Shown in pieces: positions 17,956 to 26,521 of a stretch of 64,000 nucleotides of DNA (the stretch's first letter is position 1; the number at the start of each line of letters is the position of its first letter). Under the pieces are notes generated by a model, which did no database searches, was not told the origin of the DNA, and saw only the letters and a list, made by a program, of their open reading frames with translations. This DNA comes from Haloplanus sp. CK5-1. Lineage in GTDB: Archaea > Halobacteriota > Halobacteria > Halobacteriales > Haloferacaceae. Location of the stretch: contig NZ_CP147505.1 in the NCBI RefSeq assembly GCF_037201915.1, positions 2,480,001-2,544,000 of the forward strand. Reading direction: 5' to 3'. The translations under genes and the position numbers were made by a program.

Positions 17956-18099
17956 AGGGAAGCGAGCGTGCGCCGACGCCTTCTACCCTGTGGCTGAGGC
18001 GAGGGGGGCGAGACCGCAGCGACCGGAAGCGAGGCTTCGTGGCGGCGCGGCGAGCGCGCCGAGGCGCGGAGCGGGCGGTGGACCGAAGCACCGACCCGA

Positions 18100-18453
18100 T
18101 CAGACGGCCGAGTCGCCGGGGTCGTAGCCCGCGTACCGCAGGAGTTCGGCCGCGCGGTCGGGTTTGGCGAGGAACACCTCGCGCCGATCGGGGAGGTCAC
18201 CGTCGCTCTCGACGACGCTCGGGGGGAGGCCGAGCGTCCCGGAGGGGACTCCCTCCTCGCCGTGGACCGGGAAGTGTGCCCCGTCGAGTTTCATCACGAG
18301 CGGTGCGTCCAGCCGTTCGACGCCCTCGCCGGTGGCGTACAGCCGCTGGTTCATCCGTTCGTGGTCGGCCTCGTGGATGACCGCGTGGTCGTGCTGGTGG
18401 GGTTCGACGTACAGTCGCCCGAGGTAGTAGCCGGCGGAGAACTCTTCGAACAT
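18100..18453 (-). CDS. Conserved haloarchaeal protein (DUF5802-like)
   Basis: A 117-residue soluble protein with an aromatic- and His-rich N terminus (FEEFSAGYYLGRLYVEPH, then QHDHAVIHEADHERMNQRLY) and a central VMKLDGAHFPVHGE segment. It resembles a small haloarchaeal family of unknown function. No catalytic motif is evident. It is a single gene; an AT-rich stretch (CACGATATAAGTC, plus strand 18479-18491) just upstream on the opposite side may hold its promoter. Confidence 0.6.
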   Translation of the reverse strand: MFEEFSAGYYLGRLYVEPHQHDHAVIHEADHERMNQRLYATGEGVERLDAPLVMKLDGAHFPVHGEEGVPSGTLGLPPSVVESDGDLPDRREVFLAKPDRAAELLRYAGYDPGDSAV

Positions 18454-18528
18454 GCTGTTCGATGCGTGGTAACGTGCACCACGATATAAGTCTTGTCGGC
18501 AGCGTTTATTACGAACCGCTCGCGGCCG

Positions 18529-18798
18529 TCACCGGGGTCGCCCGACCGTCATCGACCAGACGGCGACGAGACCCAGGAGGACCGCCGGAAACAGCGGCAG
18601 GACGAGCATGGCGGTCCGGTAGTGCGCGCCGAGGATCCCTCCAGCGGCGGGCCAGAGGTAGATGATCAGCGGGACGACGAGGACGGCGACGACGACGGCG
18701 GCGACGAGGACCCACCCCTCGCGGCCGAGTGCCTCCTCGTCGGGCGGGTCGTCGGAACCGGCGTCGGGGCCGACCCCGGGACTGGTATCCGCGCTCAC
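18529..18798 (-). CDS. Small membrane protein, two transmembrane segments
   Basis: An 89-residue protein starting at GTG. An acidic 27-residue N terminus is followed by two hydrophobic helices (about residues 29-50 and 60-84). The protein is the size of many uncharacterised haloarchaeal membrane proteins. No family is recognised. The start is the first GTG with the halophile-typical acidic lead. Confidence 0.5.
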   Translation of the reverse strand: MSADTSPGVGPDAGSDDPPDEEALGREGWVLVAAVVVAVLVVPLIIYLWPAAGGILGAHYRTAMLVLPLFPAVLLGLVAVWSMTVGRPR

Positions 18799-18969
18799 CG
18801 TCGGAGGTGTCGTCGGGGTCGGTCACGTCGCGGGGACGGGGTCGGACTCGACCGGGAAACCACGGGCTGGGCCGGCATCATGGTCGATGGACCGCCTCGA
18901 CGGACAAAACGCTGTGGCTCGACGGTCCGGTTCGCACGACTGCTCCGGACGACCGTCGGGGAACGGGGA

Positions 18970-19152
18970 TCACCGACTCGTCGTGTCCGTGCTCCCGCAG
19001 TCGGGACACTGGAGGAGCGATCCCAGCGACGGGTGGGTCGCAGTCTCCCAGTCGTCGCTCTCGGTCGCTGCCTCGAAGCCGCAGTCGAGACACCTGACGA
19101 CGGTGGTTGTCGTGTCGTCGACCATACGGGTCCGTACGTCCCGACGTGTCAT
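18970..19152 (-). CDS. Short zinc-ribbon protein (CPxCG-type)
   Basis: A 60-residue protein with two Cys pairs, CLDCG (about residue 21) and CPDCG (about residue 49), forming a zinc ribbon. Such CPxCG micro-proteins are abundant in haloarchaea and often regulatory. An alternative ATG nine codons in (19125) would give 51 residues and keep both pairs. It is divergent from the MoaB-like gene. Confidence 0.6.
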   Translation of the reverse strand: MTRRDVRTRMVDDTTTTVVRCLDCGFEAATESDDWETATHPSLGSLLQCPDCGSTDTTSR

Positions 19153-19206
19153 AGTAGTTTCTCGTCGACGGCAACCCCTTTGGTCGGCGGGCGCCGAACC
19201 GATCAC

Positions 19207-19773
19207 ATGAGCGACGGTGACGACCACGACCACGGACACGACGGCGACCACGACCACGGACACGACGGCGACCACGACCACCACCATCACGACGTCGAGA
19301 CTCTCGGTGCGGGCGTCGTGACCGTCACCTCCTCGCGAACGCTCGACGACGACTCGGCGGGCGACGCCATCGCCGCGGCGTTCGAGAGCGAGGGCCACGA
19401 GGTGGCGACCCGCGAACTGGTCCCGGACGACCACGATCGGGTGCAGGCGACGCTCGCGAACCTCGCGCGGCGTGGCGACGTCGACGTCGTCGTGAGCACC
19501 GGCGGGACGGGCGTGACCCCCGACGACGTGACCGTCGAGGCGGTCCGACCGCTGTTCGAGAAGGCGCTTCCGGGCTTTGGCGAACTGTTCCGACGACTCT
19601 CGTACGACGAGATCGGAACGCGCGTGGTGGGGACACGGGCGGTCGCGGGGGTCGTCGACGGCACGCCGACGTTCTGTCTGCCGGGGAGCGAGAACGCCGC
19701 GACCCTCGGTGCGGAGGAGGTGATCGTCCCCGAGGCCGGCCACCTGTCCGGACTGGCGACGCGAGAGGAGTGA
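19207..19773 (+). CDS. MoaB/MogA-family molybdopterin protein with His-rich N terminus
   Basis: A 188-residue protein. Residues ~32-188 form a MoaB/MogA domain with the conserved VVVSTGGTGVTPDDVT motif and FCLPGS...A near the end, which bind molybdopterin during adenylylation or insertion of Mo/W. The first 29 residues contain 11 His alternating with Asp and Gly (HDHGHDGDHDH repeats), an unusual metal-binding extension like those of nickel and zinc chaperones. It precedes ilvD by 48 bp on the same strand. Confidence 0.88.
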   Translation: MSDGDDHDHGHDGDHDHGHDGDHDHHHHDVETLGAGVVTVTSSRTLDDDSAGDAIAAAFESEGHEVATRELVPDDHDRVQATLANLARRGDVDVVVSTGGTGVTPDDVTVEAVRPLFEKALPGFGELFRRLSYDEIGTRVVGTRAVAGVVDGTPTFCLPGSENAATLGAEEVIVPEAGHLSGLATREE

Positions 19774-19821
19774 TCGAGCGTCGTCGTCAGGATTTAAGCC
19801 CCCGGCCGAGTAGGTCGGGCC

Positions 19822-21570
19822 ATGAGTCAGCAGGAACCACCCGAGCGAGACGACGAGTCGCCGTACGCCGGGAGCAAGGACCGGGACCTCCGGAGCCGCG
19901 AAGTGACCGAGGGGCGCGACCGCGCGCCTCACCGATCGATGTTCCGAGCGATGGGGTTCGACGACGACGACCTCGAGTCGCCGATGGTCGGCGTCCCAAA
20001 CCCCGCCGCCGACATCACGCCGTGTAACGTCCACCTAGACGACGTCGCCGAGTCGGTCGTCGACGGCATCGACGGAGCGGGCGGCATGCCCATCGAGTTC
20101 GGAACGATCACCATCTCCGACGCCATCTCGATGGGGACCGAGGGGATGAAATCCTCTCTGATCTCGCGGGAACTGATCGCCGACTCCGTCGAACTCGTCT
20201 CCTTCGGCGAGCGGATGGACGCCCTCGTCACGGTCGGCGGCTGTGACAAGAACATGCCCGGCATGATGATGGCCTCCATCCGGACCGACCTGCCCTCCGT
20301 CTTCTGTTACGGCGGGTCGATCATGCCCGGCGAACACGACGGCCGCGAGGTCACCATCCAGAACGTCTTCGAGGGTGTCGGGGCCGTCGCCGAGGGCGAC
20401 ATGTCCGACGACGAACTCGACACGCTCGAACGGAACGCTTGCCCCGGTGCGGGCTCCTGTGGCGGGATGTTCACCGCGAACACGATGGCCTCGATCAGCG
20501 AGGCCATCGGCTTCGCGCCGCTGGGCTCCGCGTCCCCGCCCGCCGAGGACGAGGCCCGTTACGAGGTGGCCCGCGAGACGGGCGAACTCGTCGTCGACGT
20601 GATCGAGGCCGACCGCAAACCCTCCGACTTCCTCTCGGTCGAGTCCTTCGAGAACGCCATCGCGCTCCAGGTCGCGGTGGGTGGCTCGACCAACGCCGTC
20701 CTCCACCTGCTGGCGATGGCCGCGGAGGCCGGCGTCGACCTCGACATCGAGGACTTCAACCGTATCAGCGCCCGCACCCCAAAGATCGCCAACCTCCAGC
20801 CCGGCGGCGAGCGGGTGATGAACGACCTCCACGAGGTCGGCGGCGTGCCGGTCGTCCTGCGGGAACTGCTCGACGCCGACCTGCTCCACGGCGACGCGCT
20901 CACCGTGACCGGCGAGACGATGGGCGAGGCGCTCGACCGCTACGATCCGCCCGCGGTCGCCGACCTCGACGCCGACTTCCTGCACACGGTCGACGACCCG
21001 ATCCACGAGCGCGGTGCGATCCGGATCCTGACCGGCAACCTCGCCCCCGAAGGCGCGGTCATCAAGATCACCGGCGAGGACCACCTCCACCACGAGGGTC
21101 CGGTTCGGGTGTTCGAAGAGGAGAAAAACGCCATGGAGTACGTCCAGGAAGGTCACGTCGAGTCCGGGGACGTCATCTGCATCCGGAACGAGGGCCCACG
21201 CGGCGGCCCCGGAATGCGCGAGATGCTCGGCGTCACGAGCGCCGTCGCCGGCCAGGGCCACGCCGAGGACGTGGCACTATTCACCGACGGCCGGTTCTCC
21301 GGTGCGACGCGTGGCTTCTCCATCGGCCACGTCGCCCCCGAGGCGTTCGTCGGCGGTCCGATCGCCGCCCTCGAAGACGGCGACGTGGTGACCATCGACA
21401 TCGACGACCTCGAACTCTCCGTGGATCTGAGCGACGAGGAACTCGAGGCGCGTCTCGACGGCTACGACGCCGAACCGAACTACACGTCCGGGGTACTGGC
21501 GAAGTACGGTGCCATGTTCGACTCGGCGGCAAACGGCGCGGTCACCGACCCCGGCTCGAAGCAGGACTGA
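19822..21570 (+). CDS. ilvD: Dihydroxy-acid dehydratase
   Basis: A 582-residue IlvD that converts 2,3-dihydroxy-isovalerate and its methyl homologue to the 2-oxo acids of valine and isoleucine synthesis. Iron-sulfur ligands are visible in [10 protein letters not shown] and [14 protein letters not shown]. The C-terminal [12 protein letters not shown] and [20 protein letters not shown] motifs are intact. Length is standard. It has its own short upstream region and no other branched-chain genes beside it. Confidence 0.96.
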   Translation: MSQQEPPERDDESPYAGSKDRDLRSREVTEGRDRAPHRSMFRAMGFDDDDLESPMVGVPNPAADITPCNVHLDDVAESVVDGIDGAGGMPIEFGTITISDAISMGTEGMKSSLISRELIADSVELVSFGERMDALVTVGGCDKNMPGMMMASIRTDLPSVFCYGGSIMPGEHDGREVTIQNVFEGVGAVAEGDMSDDELDTLERNACPGAGSCGGMFTANTMASISEAIGFAPLGSASPPAEDEARYEVARETGELVVDVIEADRKPSDFLSVESFENAIALQVAVGGSTNAVLHLLAMAAEAGVDLDIEDFNRISARTPKIANLQPGGERVMNDLHEVGGVPVVLRELLDADLLHGDALTVTGETMGEALDRYDPPAVADLDADFLHTVDDPIHERGAIRILTGNLAPEGAVIKITGEDHLHHEGPVRVFEEEKNAMEYVQEGHVESGDVICIRNEGPRGGPGMREMLGVTSAVAGQGHAEDVALFTDGRFSGATRGFSIGHVAPEAFVGGPIAALEDGDVVTIDIDDLELSVDLSDEELEARLDGYDAEPNYTSGVLAKYGAMFDSAANGAVTDPGSKQD

Positions 21571-21645
21571 GACGGCGACCGACTGGCCACCGACGGAGTG
21601 TTCCGTCCCGTGCTCGTGACGACGGTGGGGGGAGTTTCATAGTGT

Positions 21646-22715
21646 TTAGTTCGAATCTTTACCGGTGAGATACGGCCAGATGTTCGGTTCGGTGATCGCG
21701 CTCAATCCTCGTGGAATGCATTCTTTCAGCGTCGAGAGATCTGGCATAAGGCGATACTTGAACCACTCTTGCAATTGGTCCCAGCACCCTTCGACAGCGT
21801 TCAATTCGGGAAGTTTCGACGGGAAGTACCACACTTCGAGATCATCCCCTCGCACGCACGAGACCGAACTGTCTCCGACAGTTTCGGTCTCGCGCTCACC
21901 ACTCACGTGCTCCCACAGATCCCTCGCGTAGAAGTAACCCGCTCGATCCAGAAACACCACTAACTCCTCACCGAACTTGTCTTTCAGCGCTTCTAACAGC
22001 CGAATCCCGTGGTTCCGTGTGAGATTCTCTTCTGTCCAGCAGAAGAAGCTGTCACCGTCGTCGGTGACAGCGCCCAGCACCGTCACTGAATCCCACGCTG
22101 TTGCAACCTCTATTGTCGGGTTTGAGCCAATTGGGTAGAAGCCACGTCGCTGAACAGTTCCGACGTGCTTGGTGAACTGATCGACAACAACGACAGTTTT
22201 CTCGGTTAGTTCGGGCCGTTTTTTTCGACTGTCTCCTGAAACTCAGTTTTCTCTTCAGGGTCGGCTTCATGATGTTGAGGCCGTGCTGTCCGCAAGGACA
22301 GCCCGGCCTCTTTCAACAAGTCATACGCGTAGGTTTCGTGGTATTCGACGCCGTATTCCTCTTTGGCGTGATGAAGCAAGAGTTTCGCTGACCACGCTTG
22401 CTGGTCGTATCCGAGTTCGGTCGGCGGCTGTTGCAACTGCTCGAACAGTCGCTCACGATCTTTGCCCTCGATTTTTGCTGGACCTCCTGGTCGAGGAGCG
22501 TCGTAAGGTGCCTGCTCGATCGGTTCTTCCTTGAACCGATCGAGCCAGTTGCGAATCGTTTTCTCGACAACACCGTGGCGGTCAGCCAGTGTATCCAGTT
22601 GATCGCCCTTCTTGCGCCCGATCGCCGCGAGAACACGTTCTCGCGGCTTCCCTTCGTCGATCTGGTCCTTGAGATCGTAGAGTTCTTCGAGCGTGATATC
22701 GTCAAGCCGACCCAT
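21646..22715 (-). CDS. IS630-family transposase, two phases joined by -1 frameshift
   Basis: Phase A (22715 to 22206) encodes an HTH domain (TLADRHGVVEKTIRNWLDRF) and ends in EKNGPN-stop. Phase B (to 21646) holds the DDE domain: VVVVDQF (first Asp), EELVVFLDRAGYFY (second Asp) and ELNAVEGCWDQLQEWF (Glu). The phases overlap at an A7-C run that forms the classic slippery heptamer A AAA AAC in phase A. A -1 slip gives EKNRPELTEKTVVVVDQF and a continuous ~350-residue enzyme. Programmed frameshifting is known in IS630 elements, so this is probably functional, not broken. Confidence 0.82.
22218..22224 (-). promoter_or_regulatory. -1 ribosomal frameshift heptamer A AAA AAC
   Basis: On the minus strand the 0-frame codons GAA AAA AAC contain the canonical X XXY YYZ heptamer, 11 bp before the 0-frame stop. 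Slipping back one base continues into the DDE-encoding frame. Confidence 0.65.
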
Positions 22716-22761
22716 TACCAACGCCAGCGTCTCTATCGGTAAAACAGTTCCCTAGACACTA

Positions 22762-24642
22762 TCAGTCGTCGATCGAGAACTCACCGCTCGTAGGAGGCAA
22801 CTCCACGACAAATACGCTTCCGTCCGGATCGTTGTCCTCGACCCAGACGGTTCCCCCGTAACGGTTCACGAGCGTTCGAACGAGGTAGAGCCCCAATCCG
22901 GTCCCCTCGCTGTCGAAACTCTTCTCGCCCTCCTCGAAGATCTGCTCTTTCTGGTCGTCGGGGATGCCCGGGCCGTTGTCGGCGACACGAATCCGAACCG
23001 CCTCGTCGTCAGCAACCGCCGAAACGGAGACTTCCGGGAGTTGCTTGTCGTTGTGTACGATCGCGTTGGTGAGCACGTTCCGGAACACCGAACCCAGCAT
23101 GTCGTCGGCAAGCACCTCCGTGTCCGGAATCTCTCCTTCGACGGTGACGATGGCGCGTTCGTGACTAGTTCGTACGTCGTCGATCTGCTCTTCGAGGACG
23201 GGACGGACGGTCACCGGGATGCGGTCGGCCTCCGAGCGAAGCAACACTTTGGTGACATCGCCGGCGGTTCGAGTGATGTCGACGGCCTCACGACCCGCCT
23301 CCAAGATCTGCCGGAGGTACGCCTCCCCGTCGTCCTCGGCGTACTCTTCCAGCATACCGGCATACGCGAGCACAAGCTGGAGGGCGTTGCGAACGTCGTG
23401 GCGTACGACCTGGTTGAGCACCTCGAGGTTGTCACGCTGGCGCTCGAGGGTCCGTTCGTACTCCTTACGCTCGTCGATGTCGAGATGGATACCGACGGCT
23501 CGAACCGGCTCGCCGTCCGCGTCGCGACTGACGATTCGTCCGATATCTCGGATCCATTTCCAGCTACCGTCGGCGGTTCGCATCCGGTGTTCCGTATCGT
23601 AGAGGCCGGTGTCACCCAAGAGGTGGTCGTTCAGTGCGTCCTCGACCCGATCGAGGTCGTCGGGATGGACGCGCCGTTCCCACGCTTCGACGTGGGGATC
23701 GATCTCGTCGGGCGAGTATCCGAGCATCCGGGCCCACTGCTCGTTGAACTCCACCTCGTCGGTGGTCAGATCCCAGTCCCAGATGCCGAGATTCGCACCC
23801 TCGGTTGCGAGTTCCAACCGCTCTTTGAGCCGTTGGAGCTCTCGTTCTCGCTGTTTCTGTTCGGTGATGTCGGTCGAGACACCACAGAGGCCGGTGATCT
23901 CGCCGTCTTCGTAGACCGGGGATTTCCGTGTGAGCCGGACCGTGTTTCCCGACACCGTCGGGACCGTCTCCTCGATTTCGAGGACTTCGCCCGTCTCGAT
24001 AACCCGTCGATCGTCCGCCCTAGCCTGTTCGGCGACCTCCGGAGGGACGAGGTCGTCGTCGGTCAACCCGACGATATCCCGGTCGTCCACGTTGAACAGT
24101 TCACGGCACGCTTGATTCATCATGAGATACTGCCCGTCGGTGTCTTTCAGAAAGACCGCCGCGGACATGGTCTGCAGGACGGTCTCGAACTGGCTGTGGA
24201 TGTGCTCCAGTTTCCGTTCGTGCTCTTTGCGTCCCGTGATGTCCCGTGCGACTCCGACGATCCGGGTCACCGTTCCGTCGTCGGTGATCGGGGTGAGTTT
24301 CGTCTGCCAGTGACTCGTCCCGCCTGGGAGAGTGAGCGTCTCCTCGTACTCGATCGTGTCACGCTGTTCGACACAGCGACGGTAGTTCGTTGCGACGGCT
24401 GCACCCTGTTCGTCGCCGAGAAGGTCACGAGGGGTCTGGCCTCGCAGCTCGTCCTCGGACAGCCCGGTTCGCTGTCGGTGCGAGGCGTTGTTCCGCTGGA
24501 AGGTGAATCGGTAGTCGTCGTCCGTCTGCTCGACGTCGATCAGGAAGACTGCGTCCTGCATTTCACGAAAGATCGCCTCGTAGATCTTCGTCGACCCGTC
24601 ATCGATCGCCCGAGCACCCCCGACGTCGGAGTCTTCGTTCAT
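22762..24642 (-). CDS. PAS-domain sensor histidine kinase
   Basis: A 626-residue soluble sensor. Three PAS/PAC units cover about residues 20-140, 150-270 and 280-400 (each ending in a PAC-like ITGRKEHERKL, ITEQKQRERELQ or IDERKEYERTLE). A HisKA-type helix follows with VVRHDVRNALQ (phosphorylated His near residue 418). The HATPase domain carries N-box NAIVHN, VADNGPGIP and GTGLGLYLV. There are no transmembrane helices, so it senses internal signals such as redox or light. No receiver gene is adjacent. The stop lies directly against the IS630 target TA. Confidence 0.9.
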   Translation of the reverse strand: MNEDSDVGGARAIDDGSTKIYEAIFREMQDAVFLIDVEQTDDDYRFTFQRNNASHRQRTGLSEDELRGQTPRDLLGDEQGAAVATNYRRCVEQRDTIEYEETLTLPGGTSHWQTKLTPITDDGTVTRIVGVARDITGRKEHERKLEHIHSQFETVLQTMSAAVFLKDTDGQYLMMNQACRELFNVDDRDIVGLTDDDLVPPEVAEQARADDRRVIETGEVLEIEETVPTVSGNTVRLTRKSPVYEDGEITGLCGVSTDITEQKQRERELQRLKERLELATEGANLGIWDWDLTTDEVEFNEQWARMLGYSPDEIDPHVEAWERRVHPDDLDRVEDALNDHLLGDTGLYDTEHRMRTADGSWKWIRDIGRIVSRDADGEPVRAVGIHLDIDERKEYERTLERQRDNLEVLNQVVRHDVRNALQLVLAYAGMLEEYAEDDGEAYLRQILEAGREAVDITRTAGDVTKVLLRSEADRIPVTVRPVLEEQIDDVRTSHERAIVTVEGEIPDTEVLADDMLGSVFRNVLTNAIVHNDKQLPEVSVSAVADDEAVRIRVADNGPGIPDDQKEQIFEEGEKSFDSEGTGLGLYLVRTLVNRYGGTVWVEDNDPDGSVFVVELPPTSGEFSIDD

Positions 24643-24859
24643 TTGGTCTTCTCCGAGGCACGTACGTCTCCCGGCTAATTATAGTTCAAGGATCGGTTCC
24701 GTGGAGCGAGCGTGGTCGTGACACCGAGAGACGATCGCACTCGTCGATCACGGGTGCGTCGCGATCGCCAGCCGTGTAGCGCCGATTCGTCCGAGTTCGG
24801 GATGGTGGTCCAATCCGGCCGTTCGGACGGGGCGACGGTGGCTACCGAACGGAGCGGAA

Positions 24860-26020
24860 CTAATCGCCCAGGTCACGTAGCGTCTCGTGAACGCCGACGA
24901 CCATCGTCGGGACGATCAGCATGAACAGGTGTTCCTCCAGCGGGATCCCGAGCAGGTCGATCCCCGTCCGCATCGGAATCGAGAAGACGCCGACCGAAAG
25001 CGTGTACCAGTCCCAGACGTACGCGAAGGGGTAGAGGACGGCGGCCGTCCGCGCGGCGGCCCGGACCGCGCCCGCTCGGACCACCAACGCCACGGCGACC
25101 GCCCCCCACAGCACTTCGGTCGCGAGGTAGGTGTACGGGCCGAGGACGGTGATGTCGGGGAGTGCGACCCCCGAGAGCGGGCGGACCCAGACGGCGACGA
25201 CGAGGAGGGCGAAAAAGAGGTAGGACGCCCGTACCAGCAACATCGTCGCGAGTTCGGCGTCGGCGCGGCGGGCGACGAGGGCGACGGCGAGGAAGGGGAG
25301 CGTCGCGAACGCCGATCCACGGGGGACGACACCCGTCGCGGCGAGGGCGACGACGGCGGCCATCCCCGCGCTCATCAACGCCCCGGCGACGAGTCGTGCC
25401 CGGTCGCGTCCGACGATGACGGCGACGGTCCGCTTGTCGACCGAGCGGTCGTACGCGTAGTCGGTGGCGTCGTCGACGACCTTGATCCCCGCGAGGACGA
25501 CGACGAACACGACGGCGAAGGCGACGGCGGTCGTCGAGAGCGCCAGGGACTGGACGTAGTAGCCGCCGAGGAGGGCGAAGCCGATGCCGACGGGGTAGCC
25601 AAGCGTCGCCCCGAAGGGGTTCGTGTCGAGGTGAGGCGCGTGGAGGACGGCGACGATCCATCCGGGAAGCGAGAGTAGGGCTGCGACGGCGTCGACGCGG
25701 AGGGCGAGGACGACGACCCCGACGAAACAGAGGAGGGTCGACCCGGCGAGCGCGAGGTGACAGCCCCGACGGGTGAGCGGGTGGTCGTCGTCCTCGCCGC
25801 GGCGGTGGAAGTCGACGAGACCGTCCTTGACGTGGGCGGTGTAGAGCGCACAGAAGGCGACCGCGAGGTGGAGGGCAGCGAGGCGGGGCGCGCCGAGGCC
25901 GCCGAGGACGGCACCGAACCCGGAGGCGGCCAGGGGCGGGAGCATGAACACCGGGTGGATCTGGGAGGCGATGGCCCCGAGAGTGGCGCGGGGGCCCGAG
26001 CCGTGTCGGGCGATGGCCAT
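24860..26020 (-). CDS. UbiA-type prenyltransferase fused to a lycopene-cyclase domain
   Basis: A 386-residue membrane protein. Residues ~10-285 are a UbiA prenyltransferase with Asp-rich motifs KDGLVDFHRRGEDDD (65-79) and VVDDATDYAYDRSVDKRT (181-198) for prenyl-diphosphate-Mg binding. Residues ~290-386 resemble one CarR/CrtYcd lycopene-cyclase repeat, with VWDWYTLSVGVFSIP and the signature PLEEHLFM (360-367). UbiA enzymes add C5 units to lycopene in C50 bacterioruberin synthesis, so a carotenoid role is likely. The ATG at 26020 is chosen because the upstream frame is Pro/Arg-rich non-coding sequence. Confidence 0.78.
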   Translation of the reverse strand: MAIARHGSGPRATLGAIASQIHPVFMLPPLAASGFGAVLGGLGAPRLAALHLAVAFCALYTAHVKDGLVDFHRRGEDDDHPLTRRGCHLALAGSTLLCFVGVVVLALRVDAVAALLSLPGWIVAVLHAPHLDTNPFGATLGYPVGIGFALLGGYYVQSLALSTTAVAFAVVFVVVLAGIKVVDDATDYAYDRSVDKRTVAVIVGRDRARLVAGALMSAGMAAVVALAATGVVPRGSAFATLPFLAVALVARRADAELATMLLVRASYLFFALLVVAVWVRPLSGVALPDITVLGPYTYLATEVLWGAVAVALVVRAGAVRAAARTAAVLYPFAYVWDWYTLSVGVFSIPMRTGIDLLGIPLEEHLFMLIVPTMVVGVHETLRDLGD

Positions 26021-26127
26021 ACCGTGGACACGTTCCACACCCACATATACTGCCGGTCGTGGTGGGGGTCGAGGAGGGGGAGCGACGCCGGGGTCGATCG
26101 AGAGTGGACGGCCGGTGTCACCCCCGG

Positions 26128-26520
26128 CTACGCGAAAACCGAGCGGACGGCGCGTCGAACCCGGGCGAACACGCCCGCGGACCGTTCGTCGACCGACTCG
26201 GGGGACTGGTCGGTCACACACGTGATCTCCAGACCCTGGTCCCGGCGGAGCGTTATCGTCACTTCGTCGGTGGTCGGTGCCCAGTCGCCGTCGTCCTCGA
26301 CGACGCCGTGTTCTTCGAGCGCCTGCAGTCGGTCCTTCACGTCCCGCATGTCCATGTTCAACCCGCGAGCGATGTCGCCCGTCGCAGCGGGGCCGTTCGC
26401 GTAGAGGTACTCGAGGATTCGGAGGCTGGGCCAGGACGCCACGGTTTCGACGAACTGTACGTCTGCAGCCAGATCCGTGTCGAACAGCCGTTCCAACTCC
26501 GTGCGTGATGGAATCTGCAT
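26128..26520 (-). CDS. Winged-helix transcriptional regulator
   Basis: A 130-residue protein. A winged helix covers about residues 25-85 (SLRILEYLYANGPAATGDIA, then MRDVKDRLQALEEHGVVEDD). A short C-terminal part ends in a basic stretch (RVRRAVRSVFA). It resembles haloarchaeal ArsR/HVO_A0163-type regulators with no sensing domain recognised. It lies 1 bp after the AAA+ ATPase on the same strand and is probably cotranscribed. It could control the divergent ubiquitin-like operon through the palindromes at 27709-27748; this is inference. Confidence 0.65.
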   Translation of the reverse strand: MQIPSRTELERLFDTDLAADVQFVETVASWPSLRILEYLYANGPAATGDIARGLNMDMRDVKDRLQALEEHGVVEDDGDWAPTTDEVTITLRRDQGLEITCVTDQSPESVDERSAGVFARVRRAVRSVFA

Positions 26521-26521
26521 A

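Larger units (their letters stand above)
21640..22761 (-). mobile_element. IS630-family insertion sequence
   Basis: An element of about 1.1 kb. Imperfect terminal inverted repeats begin GTGTTTAG (left) and GTGTCTAG (right, read inward), both continuing to a TTTACCG block ~15 bp inside. TA dinucleotides at 21640-21641 and 22760-22761 flank the ends, matching the TA target duplication of IS630/Tc1/mariner elements. It carries one transposase in two overlapping phases. The right end touches the stop codon of the histidine kinase. Confidence 0.82.

Noticed and set aside
21646-22715. IS630 transposase as a pseudogene
   Set aside because: The break coincides with a canonical slippery heptamer in the right phase, so programmed frameshifting explains it better.
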